A stretch of DNA of 36,253 nucleotides from JAAYUD01 sp041907665 (GCA_041907665.1 JAYRGW010000036.1:1-36253), one strand, 5' to 3'; counted from the stretch's first letter, positions 16,255 to 26,229 are shown. Translations and numbers: made by a program. The notes: generated by a model from the sequence alone, not told the origin.

Positions 16255-17183
16255 GCGAATCAGAAATGATATATCATGTTCCGGTACTGTTAAAACCAAC
16301 TGTAGATGGACTTAATATTCATTCGGATGGTACGTATGTGGATGTTACTTTTGGAGGAGGAGGGCACTCTAGGGAAATCCTTTCTCGGCTAGGCGATAAG
16401 GGGCGACTCTTGGGGTTTGACCAAGATGAAGATGCTGAACGTAACATTCCGGACGACAAACGCTTTACTTTTGTTCGCAGTAACTTCCGCTTCCTAAGAA
16501 ATTTCCTTCGTTATTATGATGCTGAACCCGTGGATGGAATCTTAGCTGACTTGGGAGTTTCATGGCATCATTTTGATGACAGTGAGCGAGGATTTTCTTT
16601 TCGCTTTGATTCTGCTTTAGATATGCGAATGAACAAGCAGGCATTGCTGAAAGCCTCGGATGTAATAAATGATTATGAAGAGGAGAAATTGGCGGATGTG
16701 TTTTATCTGTATGGAGAATTTAAAGAAAGTAGACGTATGGCTGCAGCTATCGTTAGATCTCGTCAAAAGAAAACAATCAATACAGTACAAGAGTTGCTCG
16801 ATACGATGAAACCGCTGTTTCCTCGCTCTGCTGGAAAGAAAGAAATGGCCCGTTTGTTTCAGGCTCTCCGTATAGAGGTGAACCATGAAATGGAGGCTCT
16901 GCAGGAAATGCTTACTGCTACTATTGACGTATTGAAACCGGGTGGTCGATTAGCTGTTATTACTTATCATTCTCTTGAGGACCGAATGGTAAAAAATATA
17001 ATGAAATCGGGGAATTTGAGAGGCGATAGTGGAAAAGACTTTTTTGGTAATGTCATATCACCATTCAAGTTGATAAACAACAAAGTGATTGCTCCTGATG
17101 AAGAAGAAATAGAGAAGAATCCCCGCTCGCGAAGTGCAAAATTGCGCATTGCCGAAAAATTAGGAGGGAAAGACAATGGCTGA
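16251..17183 (+). CDS. rsmH: 16S rRNA (cytosine-1402-N4)-methyltransferase RsmH
   Basis: The 310-aa enzyme (formerly MraW) methylates C1402 in the decoding centre of 16S rRNA using S-adenosylmethionine. The SAM loop DVTFGGGGHS is at residues 31-40, preceded by the family start YHVPVLLKP. ILADLGVSWHHFDDSERGFS, DMRMN and ITYHSLEDRMVK are all characteristic, as is NPRSRSAKLR near the C-terminus. It overlaps mraZ by 4 bp and the FtsL-like gene by 8 bp, so translation of the three is likely coupled. Confidence 0.97.
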   Translation: MSESEMIYHVPVLLKPTVDGLNIHSDGTYVDVTFGGGGHSREILSRLGDKGRLLGFDQDEDAERNIPDDKRFTFVRSNFRFLRNFLRYYDAEPVDGILADLGVSWHHFDDSERGFSFRFDSALDMRMNKQALLKASDVINDYEEEKLADVFYLYGEFKESRRMAAAIVRSRQKKTINTVQELLDTMKPLFPRSAGKKEMARLFQALRIEVNHEMEALQEMLTATIDVLKPGGRLAVITYHSLEDRMVKNIMKSGNLRGDSGKDFFGNVISPFKLINNKVIAPDEEEIEKNPRSRSAKLRIAEKLGGKDNG

Positions 17184-17532
17184 TAATAAAGAAAGTAAGA
17201 GGAAAAAGAACTTTTTAGGCTCATTGATCGGAGGAGAGTTGTTTGTATCGGGGGCGATGTTGCGAAAACAAATAGGTATGATTGTGTTAATTGTTGCATT
17301 TACCATTTTTTACATTGATAACCGATATACCGTACAACGGCAACAACTGAAAATTGACAAACTGAAGAAGGAGTTGGTAAAATGGAAATACATCGATTTA
17401 ACTCGTAGTTCAGAACTGATGGAAATAAGTAGGCAGAGTAAGATTGAAGAGTATGTGCAAAAAAGCAATAGCGATCTACAAACATCAACAGAACCACCGT
17501 TTGTAATCGTTCAATATAAAAATGAAGAATAG
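17176..17532 (+). CDS. FtsL-like divisome protein
   Basis: The 118-aa protein has a charged, basic cytosolic N-terminus (1-31), one membrane helix (about 33-47, IGMIVLIVAFTIFYI) and a periplasmic part that begins as a coiled coil (QRQQLKIDKLKKELVKWKY). This topology and its position between rsmH and ftsI are those of FtsL, which with a DivIC/FtsB-type partner recruits and activates FtsWI at the septum. FtsL sequences are very poorly conserved, so the call rests on topology and synteny with the Bacteroidota FtsL-like family. The start codon lies inside the end of rsmH; the stop is 2 bp before the TTG start of ftsI. Confidence 0.88.
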   Translation: MADNKESKRKKNFLGSLIGGELFVSGAMLRKQIGMIVLIVAFTIFYIDNRYTVQRQQLKIDKLKKELVKWKYIDLTRSSELMEISRQSKIEEYVQKSNSDLQTSTEPPFVIVQYKNEE

Positions 17533-17534
17533 AA

Positions 17535-19685
17535 TTGGCAACAAAAGGTGCAAATAGAAAGATTATTCTTGGACGCTATACGTTCTTTACAGCTATTCTG
17601 GTTATCGTAGGATGTGTTGTGATAGGTAGAGCCGGTTATATGATGTTTTTTCAACGTCATTACTGGGAGACTGTGGCTTCACGTTTTATCAAAGAGAATA
17701 TACCTATTAAACCTACTCGGGGAAATATAATTTCTGCAGACGGTAAATTGATGGCCAGCTCTTTGCCCGAGTATCGAATCTATTTGGACTGTGAAGCCAA
17801 TAAAGATGATGACGATCCAGAATTTGATACCCGTAAATTATTACTAAAGAATTTGCTTAAAATAAGTGAAGGTCTTCATCAGATTTTTCCGGATAAAAGT
17901 GCTCGTGATTTTCGACTTCATTTGGAAAAGGGCATTTGGAAAAATAGTAAAAGTTGGCTTATCTATCCGAATCGAATATCTTTCATGCAGTTGCAAGAAG
18001 TAAAGCAGTTGCCGGTATTTAATTTACCATCTCGAATAGGTGGATTATACCAGATTATATACAATCGAAGGCAGAAACCTTTTGGCTCGCTTGCATCTCG
18101 AACTTTGGGAAGCCTTTATGCCGATGCATCTAAAGGTGCCAAAAATGGTATTGAACTTTCGTTCGATTCTGTACTGCGGGGTAGAGATGGTAAGGCTCAC
18201 TGGCAAAAAGTGATGAATCGGTTTATGAATATTGTTGATATTCCACCAGAAGACGGGTGTGACGTAATAACAACAATTGATGTAGATATGCAAGATATCT
18301 GTGAAAAAGCGTTGGTCGACGAATTGAAGAAAATAAATGCTTCTTCAGGTGTAGTAGTCTTGATGGAAGTGAAAACTGGCAATGTGAAAGCAATTGTTAA
18401 TATGACAAAGGCTGAAAGCGGGGAATATCAGGAAATCAAGAACGATGCTATCAGCAGTATGATGGAACCAGGGTCTACATTTAAGACAGCCAGCATTATG
18501 GTTGCAATGGAAGATGGCTATATTACGCCCGATTATATGGTAGATACCGGTTCTGGAGTTCGAAAGATGTATGGACGTGATATGAGAGACTGGAGTTGGG
18601 ATACTAAAGGAGGATTTGGTCCCATTGACGTAACGCATGTGTTGATGTATTCTTCGAACGTAGGAGTTTCGACCATTATTGATAAGTTTTATCACAACAA
18701 TCCTCAAAAATATATTGACGGATTAAAAAGAATGAGTTTGGATAAGCCTCTGCATTTGCAAATAAAAGGAGAAGGTGTACCCAATATAAAAGGACCGCAT
18801 GAAAGATATTTTTCCAAAACGACATTGCCTTGGATGAGTATTGGTTACGAAACACAAGTTCCGCCGCTTAATATTTTGACTTTTTATAATGCTGTTGCAA
18901 ACAATGGCGTTATGGTTCGTCCGAAGTTTGTCAGTGACATCGTGCGGAAAGGAGAAGTAGTTAAAAACTATTCTACAGAGATCATCAATCCCAAAATATG
19001 TTCGGACCGAACATTAAGTCAGATACACATGATATTGAAGCGAGTGGTGATGGATCCGCATGGATTAGGTAAACCGGCAAAGTCGAAGCATTTTTCCGCA
19101 TCAGGAAAGACTGGTACGGCACAGATATCACAAGGGAGTGCCGGATATAGAAAGGGATTTGCTTATTTGGTAAGTTTCTGCGGATATTTTCCGTCGGATA
19201 ATCCAAAATATAGTTGTATCGTTTCTATTCAAAAGCCTGGACTTCCTGCTTCGGGTGGGTTAATGGCTGGCTCTGTATTTGGTAAAATTGCGGAGCAGGT
19301 GTATGCTAAAGATTTAAGATTGCCGGCTGCGAATGCACGAGATACTGTCAATGTGATGACACCTCGTCTAATGGATGGCGATTGGAACGAGACAAAACAA
19401 GTGTTGGATGCGCTAAAAATTCAATCGCGTCCTCAATTTGGAGGCAGTTTTTCGCATATATGGTGCAAAGAAAGAAATTCGACCTCTGCCATACTTCTTG
19501 ATAAGAGACAACAATTCTCCGGCATTCCTTCTGTTATTGGTATGGGAGCAAAAGATGCAGTATATTTGCTTGAGAGTAGAGAATTAAGAGTGGGTATCAG
19601 CGGTGCTGGAAGAGTGTTCTCACAATCTCAACAACCAGGTAGTAGGATAGTCAAGGGGAGCCGGATTTACTTGATAATGAAATAA
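17535..19685 (+). CDS. ftsI: septal transpeptidase FtsI (PBP) with PASTA domain
   Basis: The 716-aa class B penicillin-binding protein cross-links septal peptidoglycan together with FtsW. It has a membrane anchor at about 13-37, the dimerisation domain starting at KPTRGNIIS, and the transpeptidase with Ser314-Lys317 (STFK), Ser373-Asn375 (SSN) and Lys525-Gly527 (KTG). One PASTA domain occupies about 663-716, absent from E. coli FtsI but usual in this phylum. The start must be TTG at 17535: an in-frame TGA lies at 17523 and the first in-frame ATG would remove the membrane anchor. It begins 2 bp after the FtsL-like stop. Confidence 0.95.
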   Translation: MATKGANRKIILGRYTFFTAILVIVGCVVIGRAGYMMFFQRHYWETVASRFIKENIPIKPTRGNIISADGKLMASSLPEYRIYLDCEANKDDDDPEFDTRKLLLKNLLKISEGLHQIFPDKSARDFRLHLEKGIWKNSKSWLIYPNRISFMQLQEVKQLPVFNLPSRIGGLYQIIYNRRQKPFGSLASRTLGSLYADASKGAKNGIELSFDSVLRGRDGKAHWQKVMNRFMNIVDIPPEDGCDVITTIDVDMQDICEKALVDELKKINASSGVVVLMEVKTGNVKAIVNMTKAESGEYQEIKNDAISSMMEPGSTFKTASIMVAMEDGYITPDYMVDTGSGVRKMYGRDMRDWSWDTKGGFGPIDVTHVLMYSSNVGVSTIIDKFYHNNPQKYIDGLKRMSLDKPLHLQIKGEGVPNIKGPHERYFSKTTLPWMSIGYETQVPPLNILTFYNAVANNGVMVRPKFVSDIVRKGEVVKNYSTEIINPKICSDRTLSQIHMILKRVVMDPHGLGKPAKSKHFSASGKTGTAQISQGSAGYRKGFAYLVSFCGYFPSDNPKYSCIVSIQKPGLPASGGLMAGSVFGKIAEQVYAKDLRLPAANARDTVNVMTPRLMDGDWNETKQVLDALKIQSRPQFGGSFSHIWCKERNSTSAILLDKRQQFSGIPSVIGMGAKDAVYLLESRELRVGISGAGRVFSQSQQPGSRIVKGSRIYLIMK

Positions 19686-19701
19686 TAAATTATATTTAGA
19701 T

Positions 19702-21150
19702 ATGAAATTAACAGATTTACTTAAGGCAATTCAACCGAAAAAGATTATCGGTGATACCGATAAGGAAATAATGGGAGTAAACATTGATTCCCGTTTGATC
19801 GATCAGGGACATCTGTTTATGGCTATGAGAGGTACTCAAGCTGACGGACACGCCTATATTTCTTCGGCTATAGCTAAAGGCGCTATTGCCGTCTTGTGCG
19901 AAGAGCTTCCGGAAAAGATAGAAGAAAGAATATCATATATTGTCGTAAATGATTCGGAAGAAGCTGTCGGAAAAGTAGCCACCACATTCTATGGCAATCC
20001 TACCTCTCGGATGAAATTGGTGGGCGTAACCGGAACGAATGGGAAAACGACAATTGCGACATTATTATATAATATGTTTCGTAAGTTCGGACATAAAGTA
20101 GGTTTGGTTTCGACAGTGTGCAACTATATTGACGATGAACCTGTTCCGACTGAACATACTACTCCAGATCCAGTCACACTCAATCAGTTGTTAGGGAAAA
20201 TGGCGGATGCCGGATGCGAATATGCGTTCATGGAGGTAAGTTCTCATTCTATTGCTCAAAAAAGAATCAGCGGGTTGAAATACGTGGGAGGAATATTTAC
20301 GAATCTTACTCGTGACCATTTGGATTATCACAAAACAGTAGAGAACTATCTGCGGGCAAAGAAGAAGTTCTTTGATGATATGCCAAAGGATGCATTCAGC
20401 CTAACGAACCTTGACGATAAGAATGGAAAGGTAATGGTTCAAAATACCAAATCAAAAATATATACCTACTCTTTAACAAGTTTGAGCGATTTTAAGGGAA
20501 GAGTGTTAGAATCGCATTTTGAAGGGATGTTGCTTAACTTCAACAATCATGAGGTATCAGTTCCTTTTGTAGGGAAGTTTAATGCATCAAACTTGCTTGC
20601 AGTATACGGTGCGGCAGTTTTACTTGGAAAAGAAGAGGAAGAAGTATTAAGAGTGCTCAGTACACTTCATCCTGTTTCGGGGCGATTTGAAGCCATACGT
20701 TCGACAAACGGATATACGGCAATTGTTGATTATGCCCATACTCCTGACGCATTAGCGAATGTCTTGAATGCTATTCATGGAGTGCTGGAGGGAAGAGGCA
20801 AAGTTATTACTGTCTTTGGAGCTGGTGGAAATAGAGATAAAGGCAAGCGTCCTCTGATGGCCAAAGAAGCAGCTAAAGGGAGCGATAAAATTATTGTAAC
20901 CTCTGATAATCCTCGCTTTGAAGATCCGCAGGCTATTATAAATGATGTGCTTGCAGGGCTTACGAGTGATGATATGAAGAAAACGATAAGTATAGAAGAC
21001 AGACGTGAAGCTATTCGTACGGCCTGCATGTTGGCTCAATCTGGTGATGTCATCTTAGTGGCTGGAAAAGGACACGAAGATTATCAGGAAATAAAGGGAG
21101 TAAAACACCATTTCGATGATCACGAAGTTGTTAGAGACGCGATGAAATAA
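19702..21150 (+). CDS. murE: UDP-MurNAc-tripeptide ligase MurE, meso-DAP specific
   Basis: The 482-aa cytosolic ligase adds the third amino acid to UDP-MurNAc-L-Ala-D-Glu. The ATP loop is GTNGKTT (111-117), with FMEVSSHSI and NLTRDHLDYH as further Mur-ligase signatures. The substrate-selecting motif is DNPR (402-405), the form found in enzymes that add meso-diaminopimelate rather than lysine, so this organism's stem peptide should be of DAP type. The C-terminal AGKGHEDYQ segment is typical. It lies 16 bp after ftsI and 21 bp before mraY; murF, often between them in other bacteria, is missing here. Confidence 0.97.
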   Translation: MKLTDLLKAIQPKKIIGDTDKEIMGVNIDSRLIDQGHLFMAMRGTQADGHAYISSAIAKGAIAVLCEELPEKIEERISYIVVNDSEEAVGKVATTFYGNPTSRMKLVGVTGTNGKTTIATLLYNMFRKFGHKVGLVSTVCNYIDDEPVPTEHTTPDPVTLNQLLGKMADAGCEYAFMEVSSHSIAQKRISGLKYVGGIFTNLTRDHLDYHKTVENYLRAKKKFFDDMPKDAFSLTNLDDKNGKVMVQNTKSKIYTYSLTSLSDFKGRVLESHFEGMLLNFNNHEVSVPFVGKFNASNLLAVYGAAVLLGKEEEEVLRVLSTLHPVSGRFEAIRSTNGYTAIVDYAHTPDALANVLNAIHGVLEGRGKVITVFGAGGNRDKGKRPLMAKEAAKGSDKIIVTSDNPRFEDPQAIINDVLAGLTSDDMKKTISIEDRREAIRTACMLAQSGDVILVAGKGHEDYQEIKGVKHHFDDHEVVRDAMK

Positions 21151-21171
21151 CAACCGTTAAAATATAAGACA

Positions 21172-22440
21172 ATGCTATATTATTTATTCAGTTGGCTACA
21201 TAAATTAGGATTTCCAGGTGCCGGAATGTTTGGCTATACTTCATTCAGGGCACTTTTATCAATTATTTTGGCTCTCCTTATCTCAAGTATCTGGGGTAGT
21301 AAATTTATTGATCTGATGAAAAGCAAGCAGATCACAGAAACGCAAAGAGATGCTAAAATAGATCCCTTTGGCGTTAGTAAAGTGGGAGTTCCGAGTATGG
21401 GAGGTATTATTATCATCATCGCAATCTTAATTCCGTGTTTGCTACTAGGTAAATTGGAAAACGTTTATATGATACTGATGCTTGTTACGACAGTATGGCT
21501 GGGTACATTAGGATTCATTGACGATTATATTAAGATATTTAAAAAGGACAAGGAAGGTCTGCATGGCAAATTTAAGATTATTGGTCAAGTAGGACTGGGG
21601 CTGATTGTTGGATTGACGCTATACTTAAGTCCTTCTGTTGTCATTCGTGAGAATGTGGAGGTGCATAGAGCTGGTTCTAAGATTGAGGTAATACACAAGA
21701 CAAACAATATTAAATCGACAAAGACAACCATACCTTTTTTTAAAGCAAATAATCTTGACTACGCAGACTTTGTGGCTTTTATGGGACGAAATGCTCAAAC
21801 GGTGGGTTGGATATTGTTTGTTATTGTAACCATCTTTGTAGTAACGGCCGTTTCGAATGGTGCGAATCTGAACGATGGTATGGATGGTATGGCCGCTGGA
21901 AATTCCGCAATAATCGGAATAACTCTAGGAATATTAGCTTACGTTTCCAGTCATATAGAATTTGCTAGTTATTTAAATATAATGTATATACCAGGCACCG
22001 AAGAATTAGTAATTTTCATTTGCGCTTTTATAGGCGCCTTGATAGGTTTCTTATGGTATAATGCCTATCCTGCTCAAATATTTATGGGTGATATGGGCAG
22101 TCTGACAATAGGTGGTATCATTGCTGTATTTGCCATTATTATACACAAGGAGCTTTTAATTCCTATTCTATGCGGTGTCTTCTTAATAGAGAATCTATCG
22201 GTTATAATGCAGATCAATTATTTTAAGGCTGGTAAAAAGAAGGGAATGAAAAGGCGAATATTTAAGCGTGCTCCGATTCATGATCATTTTCGTACTACTC
22301 TCGATCAACTCGATCCGGCGTGTACTTATATTTTTACCAAACCGAAAAATGTTTTTCATGAAGCTAAAATAACGATTCGCTTTTGGATTGTTACTATCTT
22401 GTTGGCTGCAATAACAATTATTACCTTAAAAATCAGATAA
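21172..22440 (+). CDS. mraY: phospho-MurNAc-pentapeptide translocase MraY
   Basis: The 422-aa integral membrane enzyme transfers phospho-MurNAc-pentapeptide to undecaprenyl phosphate, making Lipid I. Ten or so membrane helices are evident. The catalytic aspartate motifs GFIDDYIKI and NLNDGMDGMAAG and the histidine motif APIHDHFRTT are intact. It is about 60 residues longer than E. coli MraY (360 aa); most of the excess is a polar segment at about 153-200 (from SPSVVIREN to NNLDYADF) between two helices, which I believe is normal for the phylum. It sits between murE and murD in the cluster. Confidence 0.97.
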   Translation: MLYYLFSWLHKLGFPGAGMFGYTSFRALLSIILALLISSIWGSKFIDLMKSKQITETQRDAKIDPFGVSKVGVPSMGGIIIIIAILIPCLLLGKLENVYMILMLVTTVWLGTLGFIDDYIKIFKKDKEGLHGKFKIIGQVGLGLIVGLTLYLSPSVVIRENVEVHRAGSKIEVIHKTNNIKSTKTTIPFFKANNLDYADFVAFMGRNAQTVGWILFVIVTIFVVTAVSNGANLNDGMDGMAAGNSAIIGITLGILAYVSSHIEFASYLNIMYIPGTEELVIFICAFIGALIGFLWYNAYPAQIFMGDMGSLTIGGIIAVFAIIIHKELLIPILCGVFLIENLSVIMQINYFKAGKKKGMKRRIFKRAPIHDHFRTTLDQLDPACTYIFTKPKNVFHEAKITIRFWIVTILLAAITIITLKIR

Positions 22441-22474
22441 AACATAAATGTGCGATATATAAATAATAAATAAA

Positions 22475-23812
22475 ATGAAAAGAATAGTCGTTTTGGGCGC
22501 AGGTGAGAGTGGAACTGGTGCCGCAGTTCTTGCCAAAGTGAAAGGCTTCGATGTATTTGTTTCTGATATGAAAACAATCGGTAGCAATTATAAAATGCTG
22601 CTCGATCAATATGATATTTCTTTCGAAGAAAACCATCCGCATACAGAAGAACTTATATTAAATGCAGATGAGGTAATCAAAAGCCCTGGCATACCGAATA
22701 ATGCACCCATGATTCTAAAATTGAATGAGAAAAACATCCCTATTATCTCGGAAATAGAATTTGCGGGGCGTTATACGAATGCTAAGATGATTTGTATAAC
22801 AGGTTCAAATGGAAAAACGACAACAACATCACTTATTTATCATATATTTAAGAGTGCTGGAAAAAATGTTGGGCTAGCAGGGAATATAGGTAAGAGCTTG
22901 GCATATCAAGTGGCCACGGAGCACCATGATTATTATATTATCGAGTTAAGTTCCTTTCAATTGGACAATATGTATAATTTCCGTGCCGATATTGCGGTAC
23001 TGATGAATATAACTCCCGACCATCTTGATCGTTATGATTTCGAAATGCAGAACTATATTAACGCCAAATTTCGAATTACTCAAAATCAGACGCCTAACGA
23101 TGCTTTCATATTCTGGAATGATGATCCTATTATAAAGCGTGAACTTGATAAGCACGGCATTAAGGCACATCTATATCCTTTCTCTGCTACAAAAGAAGAT
23201 AACTCTATTGCGTATGTCAGTAATGGGGAAGTCATTATTGATGAGCCGATTTCATTTAATATGGAACAAGAGGAACTGGCTTTAACTGGTCAGCATAATT
23301 TATATAACTCGTTGGCGGCAGGAATATCAGCTAACGTCTCTGGTATCTCGAAAGAATATATTCGTAAAGCATTAGCCGACTTTAAGGGAGTAGAGCATCG
23401 CTTGGAAAAAGTCGCTTCTGTTGCAGGTATTGCTTTTATAAATGATTCTAAAGCTACAAATGTCAATTCTTGTTGGTATGCTCTTCAGAGTATGACTACA
23501 AAAACAATCTTAATATTAGGAGGAAAAGATAAAGGAAACGACTATACGGAGATAGAGGATTTGGTTCGAGAAAAATGTGTCGGACTTGTTTATTTGGGGT
23601 TACATAACGAAAAGCTACATGCTTTTTTTGATCCTATGGGATTGCCTGTAGCCGATATACAGACCAATATGAAAGATGCTGTAAATGCAGCATACCGAAT
23701 GGCTCAAAGAGGACAAACAGTGCTGCTGAGTCCCTGTTGTGCATCATTTGATCTATTTAAAAGTTATGAAGATCGAGGCGATCAATTTAAAGAATGTGTA
23801 AGGGCTTTATAA
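22475..23812 (+). CDS. murD: UDP-MurNAc-L-Ala:D-Glu ligase MurD
   Basis: The 445-aa cytosolic ligase adds D-glutamate to UDP-MurNAc-L-alanine. The N-terminal nucleotide fold begins VVLGAGESGTGAA, the ATP loop is GSNGKTT (110-116), and NITPDHLDRY and HNLYNSLAA are standard Mur-ligase motifs. INDSKATNVNSCWYAL and LSPCCASFDLFKSYEDRG are diagnostic for MurD. It starts 34 bp after mraY and ends 6 bp before the probable ftsW start. Confidence 0.97.
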   Translation: MKRIVVLGAGESGTGAAVLAKVKGFDVFVSDMKTIGSNYKMLLDQYDISFEENHPHTEELILNADEVIKSPGIPNNAPMILKLNEKNIPIISEIEFAGRYTNAKMICITGSNGKTTTTSLIYHIFKSAGKNVGLAGNIGKSLAYQVATEHHDYYIIELSSFQLDNMYNFRADIAVLMNITPDHLDRYDFEMQNYINAKFRITQNQTPNDAFIFWNDDPIIKRELDKHGIKAHLYPFSATKEDNSIAYVSNGEVIIDEPISFNMEQEELALTGQHNLYNSLAAGISANVSGISKEYIRKALADFKGVEHRLEKVASVAGIAFINDSKATNVNSCWYALQSMTTKTILILGGKDKGNDYTEIEDLVREKCVGLVYLGLHNEKLHAFFDPMGLPVADIQTNMKDAVNAAYRMAQRGQTVLLSPCCASFDLFKSYEDRGDQFKECVRAL

Positions 23813-23818
23813 AGGATA

Positions 23819-25111
23819 TTGGTATTTAATAGCAATAAAACAACAATAAAACGATTGAATAAGATACTGAAAATATTTAAGGGCGATAGAGTTATTTGGT
23901 TTATATTCCTTTTTCTCTGTCTCATTTCGCTGATAGAAGTGTTTAGCGCAGGTAGTCGGTTGACGTATCAAAGCGGCAACTATTGGGCACCGTTACGTCA
24001 ACATGCTTGTTTTTTAATAGTTGGACTTATTGTTGTTATCTGTATTATGAACATGCCTTACAAGTGGTTTCAGCTGTTGGGCATCATACTAATACCTGTA
24101 TCGATAATATTGCTGCTATTTACTTTAACGCATGGACATGGTGTTAATGGTGCAGCTCGTTGGCTCAATCTCTTTGGTATTAAATTTCAACCCTCAGAGT
24201 TGGCAAAAATGGCAATGATCATTTATACCGCATCTGTCTTATCGAAAGGGCAAACTCCAGAAGGGGCCAGTCAAGAGGCATTTAAGTTCATTACGCCACT
24301 GCTTGTTCTCCTTTGTGTTTTGATCTTTCCAGAGAACTTCTCTACATCGGCTTTATTGTTTCTTGTCATTATGATAATGATGATTATAGGGCGGGTTCCT
24401 ATGAAAAAACTAATGATGATAATATTACCAATAATCGGATTAGTTGTTATAGTCTTAGTGTATGCCGCGGCAAAGCCCAAGGCTGATACTGAAGATAAAT
24501 CATTTCTTCATCGTGTTGATGTATGGGTCACACGTATTGACAAGTTCACTCAAGGACACGATGAGGTTCCGGCGACACAATATGATTTCAAACAAAACGA
24601 GCAAGTAGGACATGCTAATATTGCGGTAGCTACGAGCAGCATATTGGGAAAAGGGCCAGGTAATTCTGTGGAACGAGATTTTCTCAGCGAAGCGGCTTCC
24701 GACTTTATATTTGCTATTATTATTGAAGAAATGGGACTGATCGGTGGTATTTTTGTAGTATTCTTGTATATTTGCTTATTGATTAGGGCTGGACGAATAG
24801 CTCGCCAATGCGATAAGACATTTCCTGCTTTATTAGTTATTGGCATTGGACTATTGATGGTCTCTCAAGCACTTGTTAACATGTTGGTTGCGGTGGGGCT
24901 ATTTCCTGTAACGGGGCAACCTTTGCCTTTAATCAGCAAAGGAGGTACAAGTACTCTGATAAACTGTGTATATGTAGGAATGTTATTGAGTGTAAGTAAT
25001 TACACGAGAAAGCTACAACTTAAGAAAAGCAAAAAATCAGATCAAGAAGCAATAATTCAACCTGCTGAACCTACTGCGGTATTATTAAATGAAGATTCAA
25101 AAATGAGATAA
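23819..25111 (+). CDS. ftsW: septal SEDS glycosyltransferase FtsW
   Basis: The 430-aa polytopic membrane protein of the SEDS family polymerises Lipid II at the septum with FtsI. Characteristic stretches are HGVNGAARWLNLFGIKFQPSE and, near the end, GQPLPLISKGGTSTLIN. About ten membrane helices are visible. No ATG opens the frame: the murD stop is in the same frame at 23810, so the start is TTG 23819 (AGGA 3 bp upstream) or TTG 23855, twelve codons later, which would give MNKILKIFKGDRV and a more usual length. The coordinates given use the first. It ends 4 bp before murG. Confidence 0.95.
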   Translation: MVFNSNKTTIKRLNKILKIFKGDRVIWFIFLFLCLISLIEVFSAGSRLTYQSGNYWAPLRQHACFLIVGLIVVICIMNMPYKWFQLLGIILIPVSIILLLFTLTHGHGVNGAARWLNLFGIKFQPSELAKMAMIIYTASVLSKGQTPEGASQEAFKFITPLLVLLCVLIFPENFSTSALLFLVIMIMMIIGRVPMKKLMMIILPIIGLVVIVLVYAAAKPKADTEDKSFLHRVDVWVTRIDKFTQGHDEVPATQYDFKQNEQVGHANIAVATSSILGKGPGNSVERDFLSEAASDFIFAIIIEEMGLIGGIFVVFLYICLLIRAGRIARQCDKTFPALLVIGIGLLMVSQALVNMLVAVGLFPVTGQPLPLISKGGTSTLINCVYVGMLLSVSNYTRKLQLKKSKKSDQEAIIQPAEPTAVLLNEDSKMR

Positions 25112-25115
25112 AAAT

Positions 25116-26222
25116 ATGGAAGATATTAGAATCATTATTAGTGGAGGAGGAACGGGAGGACATATTTTTCCAGCTGTTTCTATCGCAAATGCGATTAAGG
25201 AATTAGAGCCGAAAGCAAAAATTCTATTTGTTGGTGCTGAGAATAGAATGGAGATGCAACGTGTTCCTGATGCTGGATATGAGATAAAAGGGCTCCCGGT
25301 CGCTGGATTTGATCGCAAACACCTATTAAAAAACATAAGCGTCATCATTAAGTTGTTGAAAAGCCAGCGTATGGCGAAAAAGATCATTAAAGAATTCAAG
25401 CCACAGGCTGCTGTAGGTGTAGGTGGATATGCTAGTGGACCTACATTAAAGACTGCTGGAATGTTAGGTATCCCGACACTTATTCAAGAGCAGAATTCTT
25501 ATGCCGGAGTAACAAATAAGTTGTTGGCAAAAAGAGCAGCAAAAATATGTGTTGCCTATGAAAGAATGGACCGTTTCTTCCCGCAAGAGAAAATTATTAT
25601 GACAGGAAACCCTGTCCGTCAAGGATTATTGAAACAAGTATCTCATGAAGAAGCAGTAAAAGCGTTTAATTTAAATCCGGAGAAGAAAGTTGTATTAATA
25701 TTGGGGGGCAGTTTAGGAGCAAGGACAATCAATAATACTATCATAGCAAATTTATCTCTTATAAAAGAAAATCCGGAAATTCAGTTTATTTGGCAGACAG
25801 GAAAGATATATTATCAACAAGTGATTGGAGAAGTAAAACGGGTAGGGGATATAACTAATTTGTATGTTAATGATTTTATCAAAGATATGGCAACAGCCTA
25901 TGCTGCTGCAGATCTAGTTATTTCGCGTGCCGGTGCTGGTTCCATATCTGAATTTTGCATGTTGCATAAGCCTGTAATATTAGTTCCATCTCCTAATGTA
26001 GCAGAGGATCATCAAACCAAAAACGCACTTGCTCTCGTCAAGAAGGATGCAGCAATCTATGTGAAAGATGTAGAAGCTCACGAGAAACTTCTACCCGAAG
26101 CGATGAAAGTGATAACCGATGACGATAAATTAAAGCAATTGAGTTTGAATATTGCTAAACTAGCCCTTCCTGATGCTGCCGAAATAATAGCAAAGGAAGT
26201 ACTGAAATTAATTAAAAAGTAA
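25116..26222 (+). CDS. murG: Lipid II synthase MurG
   Basis: The 368-aa peripheral membrane GT-B glycosyltransferase adds GlcNAc from UDP-GlcNAc to Lipid I, making Lipid II. The N-terminal glycine loop GGGTGGHIFPA begins at residue 10, with GVGGYASGP as the second glycine motif. IQEQNSYAGVTNK, MTGNPVR and the donor-binding ISRAGAGSISEF are all present. It lies 4 bp after ftsW and 7 bp before murC, so product flows directly from MraY to MurG to FtsW within the cluster's own gene set. Confidence 0.97.
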   Translation: MEDIRIIISGGGTGGHIFPAVSIANAIKELEPKAKILFVGAENRMEMQRVPDAGYEIKGLPVAGFDRKHLLKNISVIIKLLKSQRMAKKIIKEFKPQAAVGVGGYASGPTLKTAGMLGIPTLIQEQNSYAGVTNKLLAKRAAKICVAYERMDRFFPQEKIIMTGNPVRQGLLKQVSHEEAVKAFNLNPEKKVVLILGGSLGARTINNTIIANLSLIKENPEIQFIWQTGKIYYQQVIGEVKRVGDITNLYVNDFIKDMATAYAAADLVISRAGAGSISEFCMLHKPVILVPSPNVAEDHQTKNALALVKKDAAIYVKDVEAHEKLLPEAMKVITDDDKLKQLSLNIAKLALPDAAEIIAKEVLKLIKK

Positions 26223-26229
26223 AAATACA

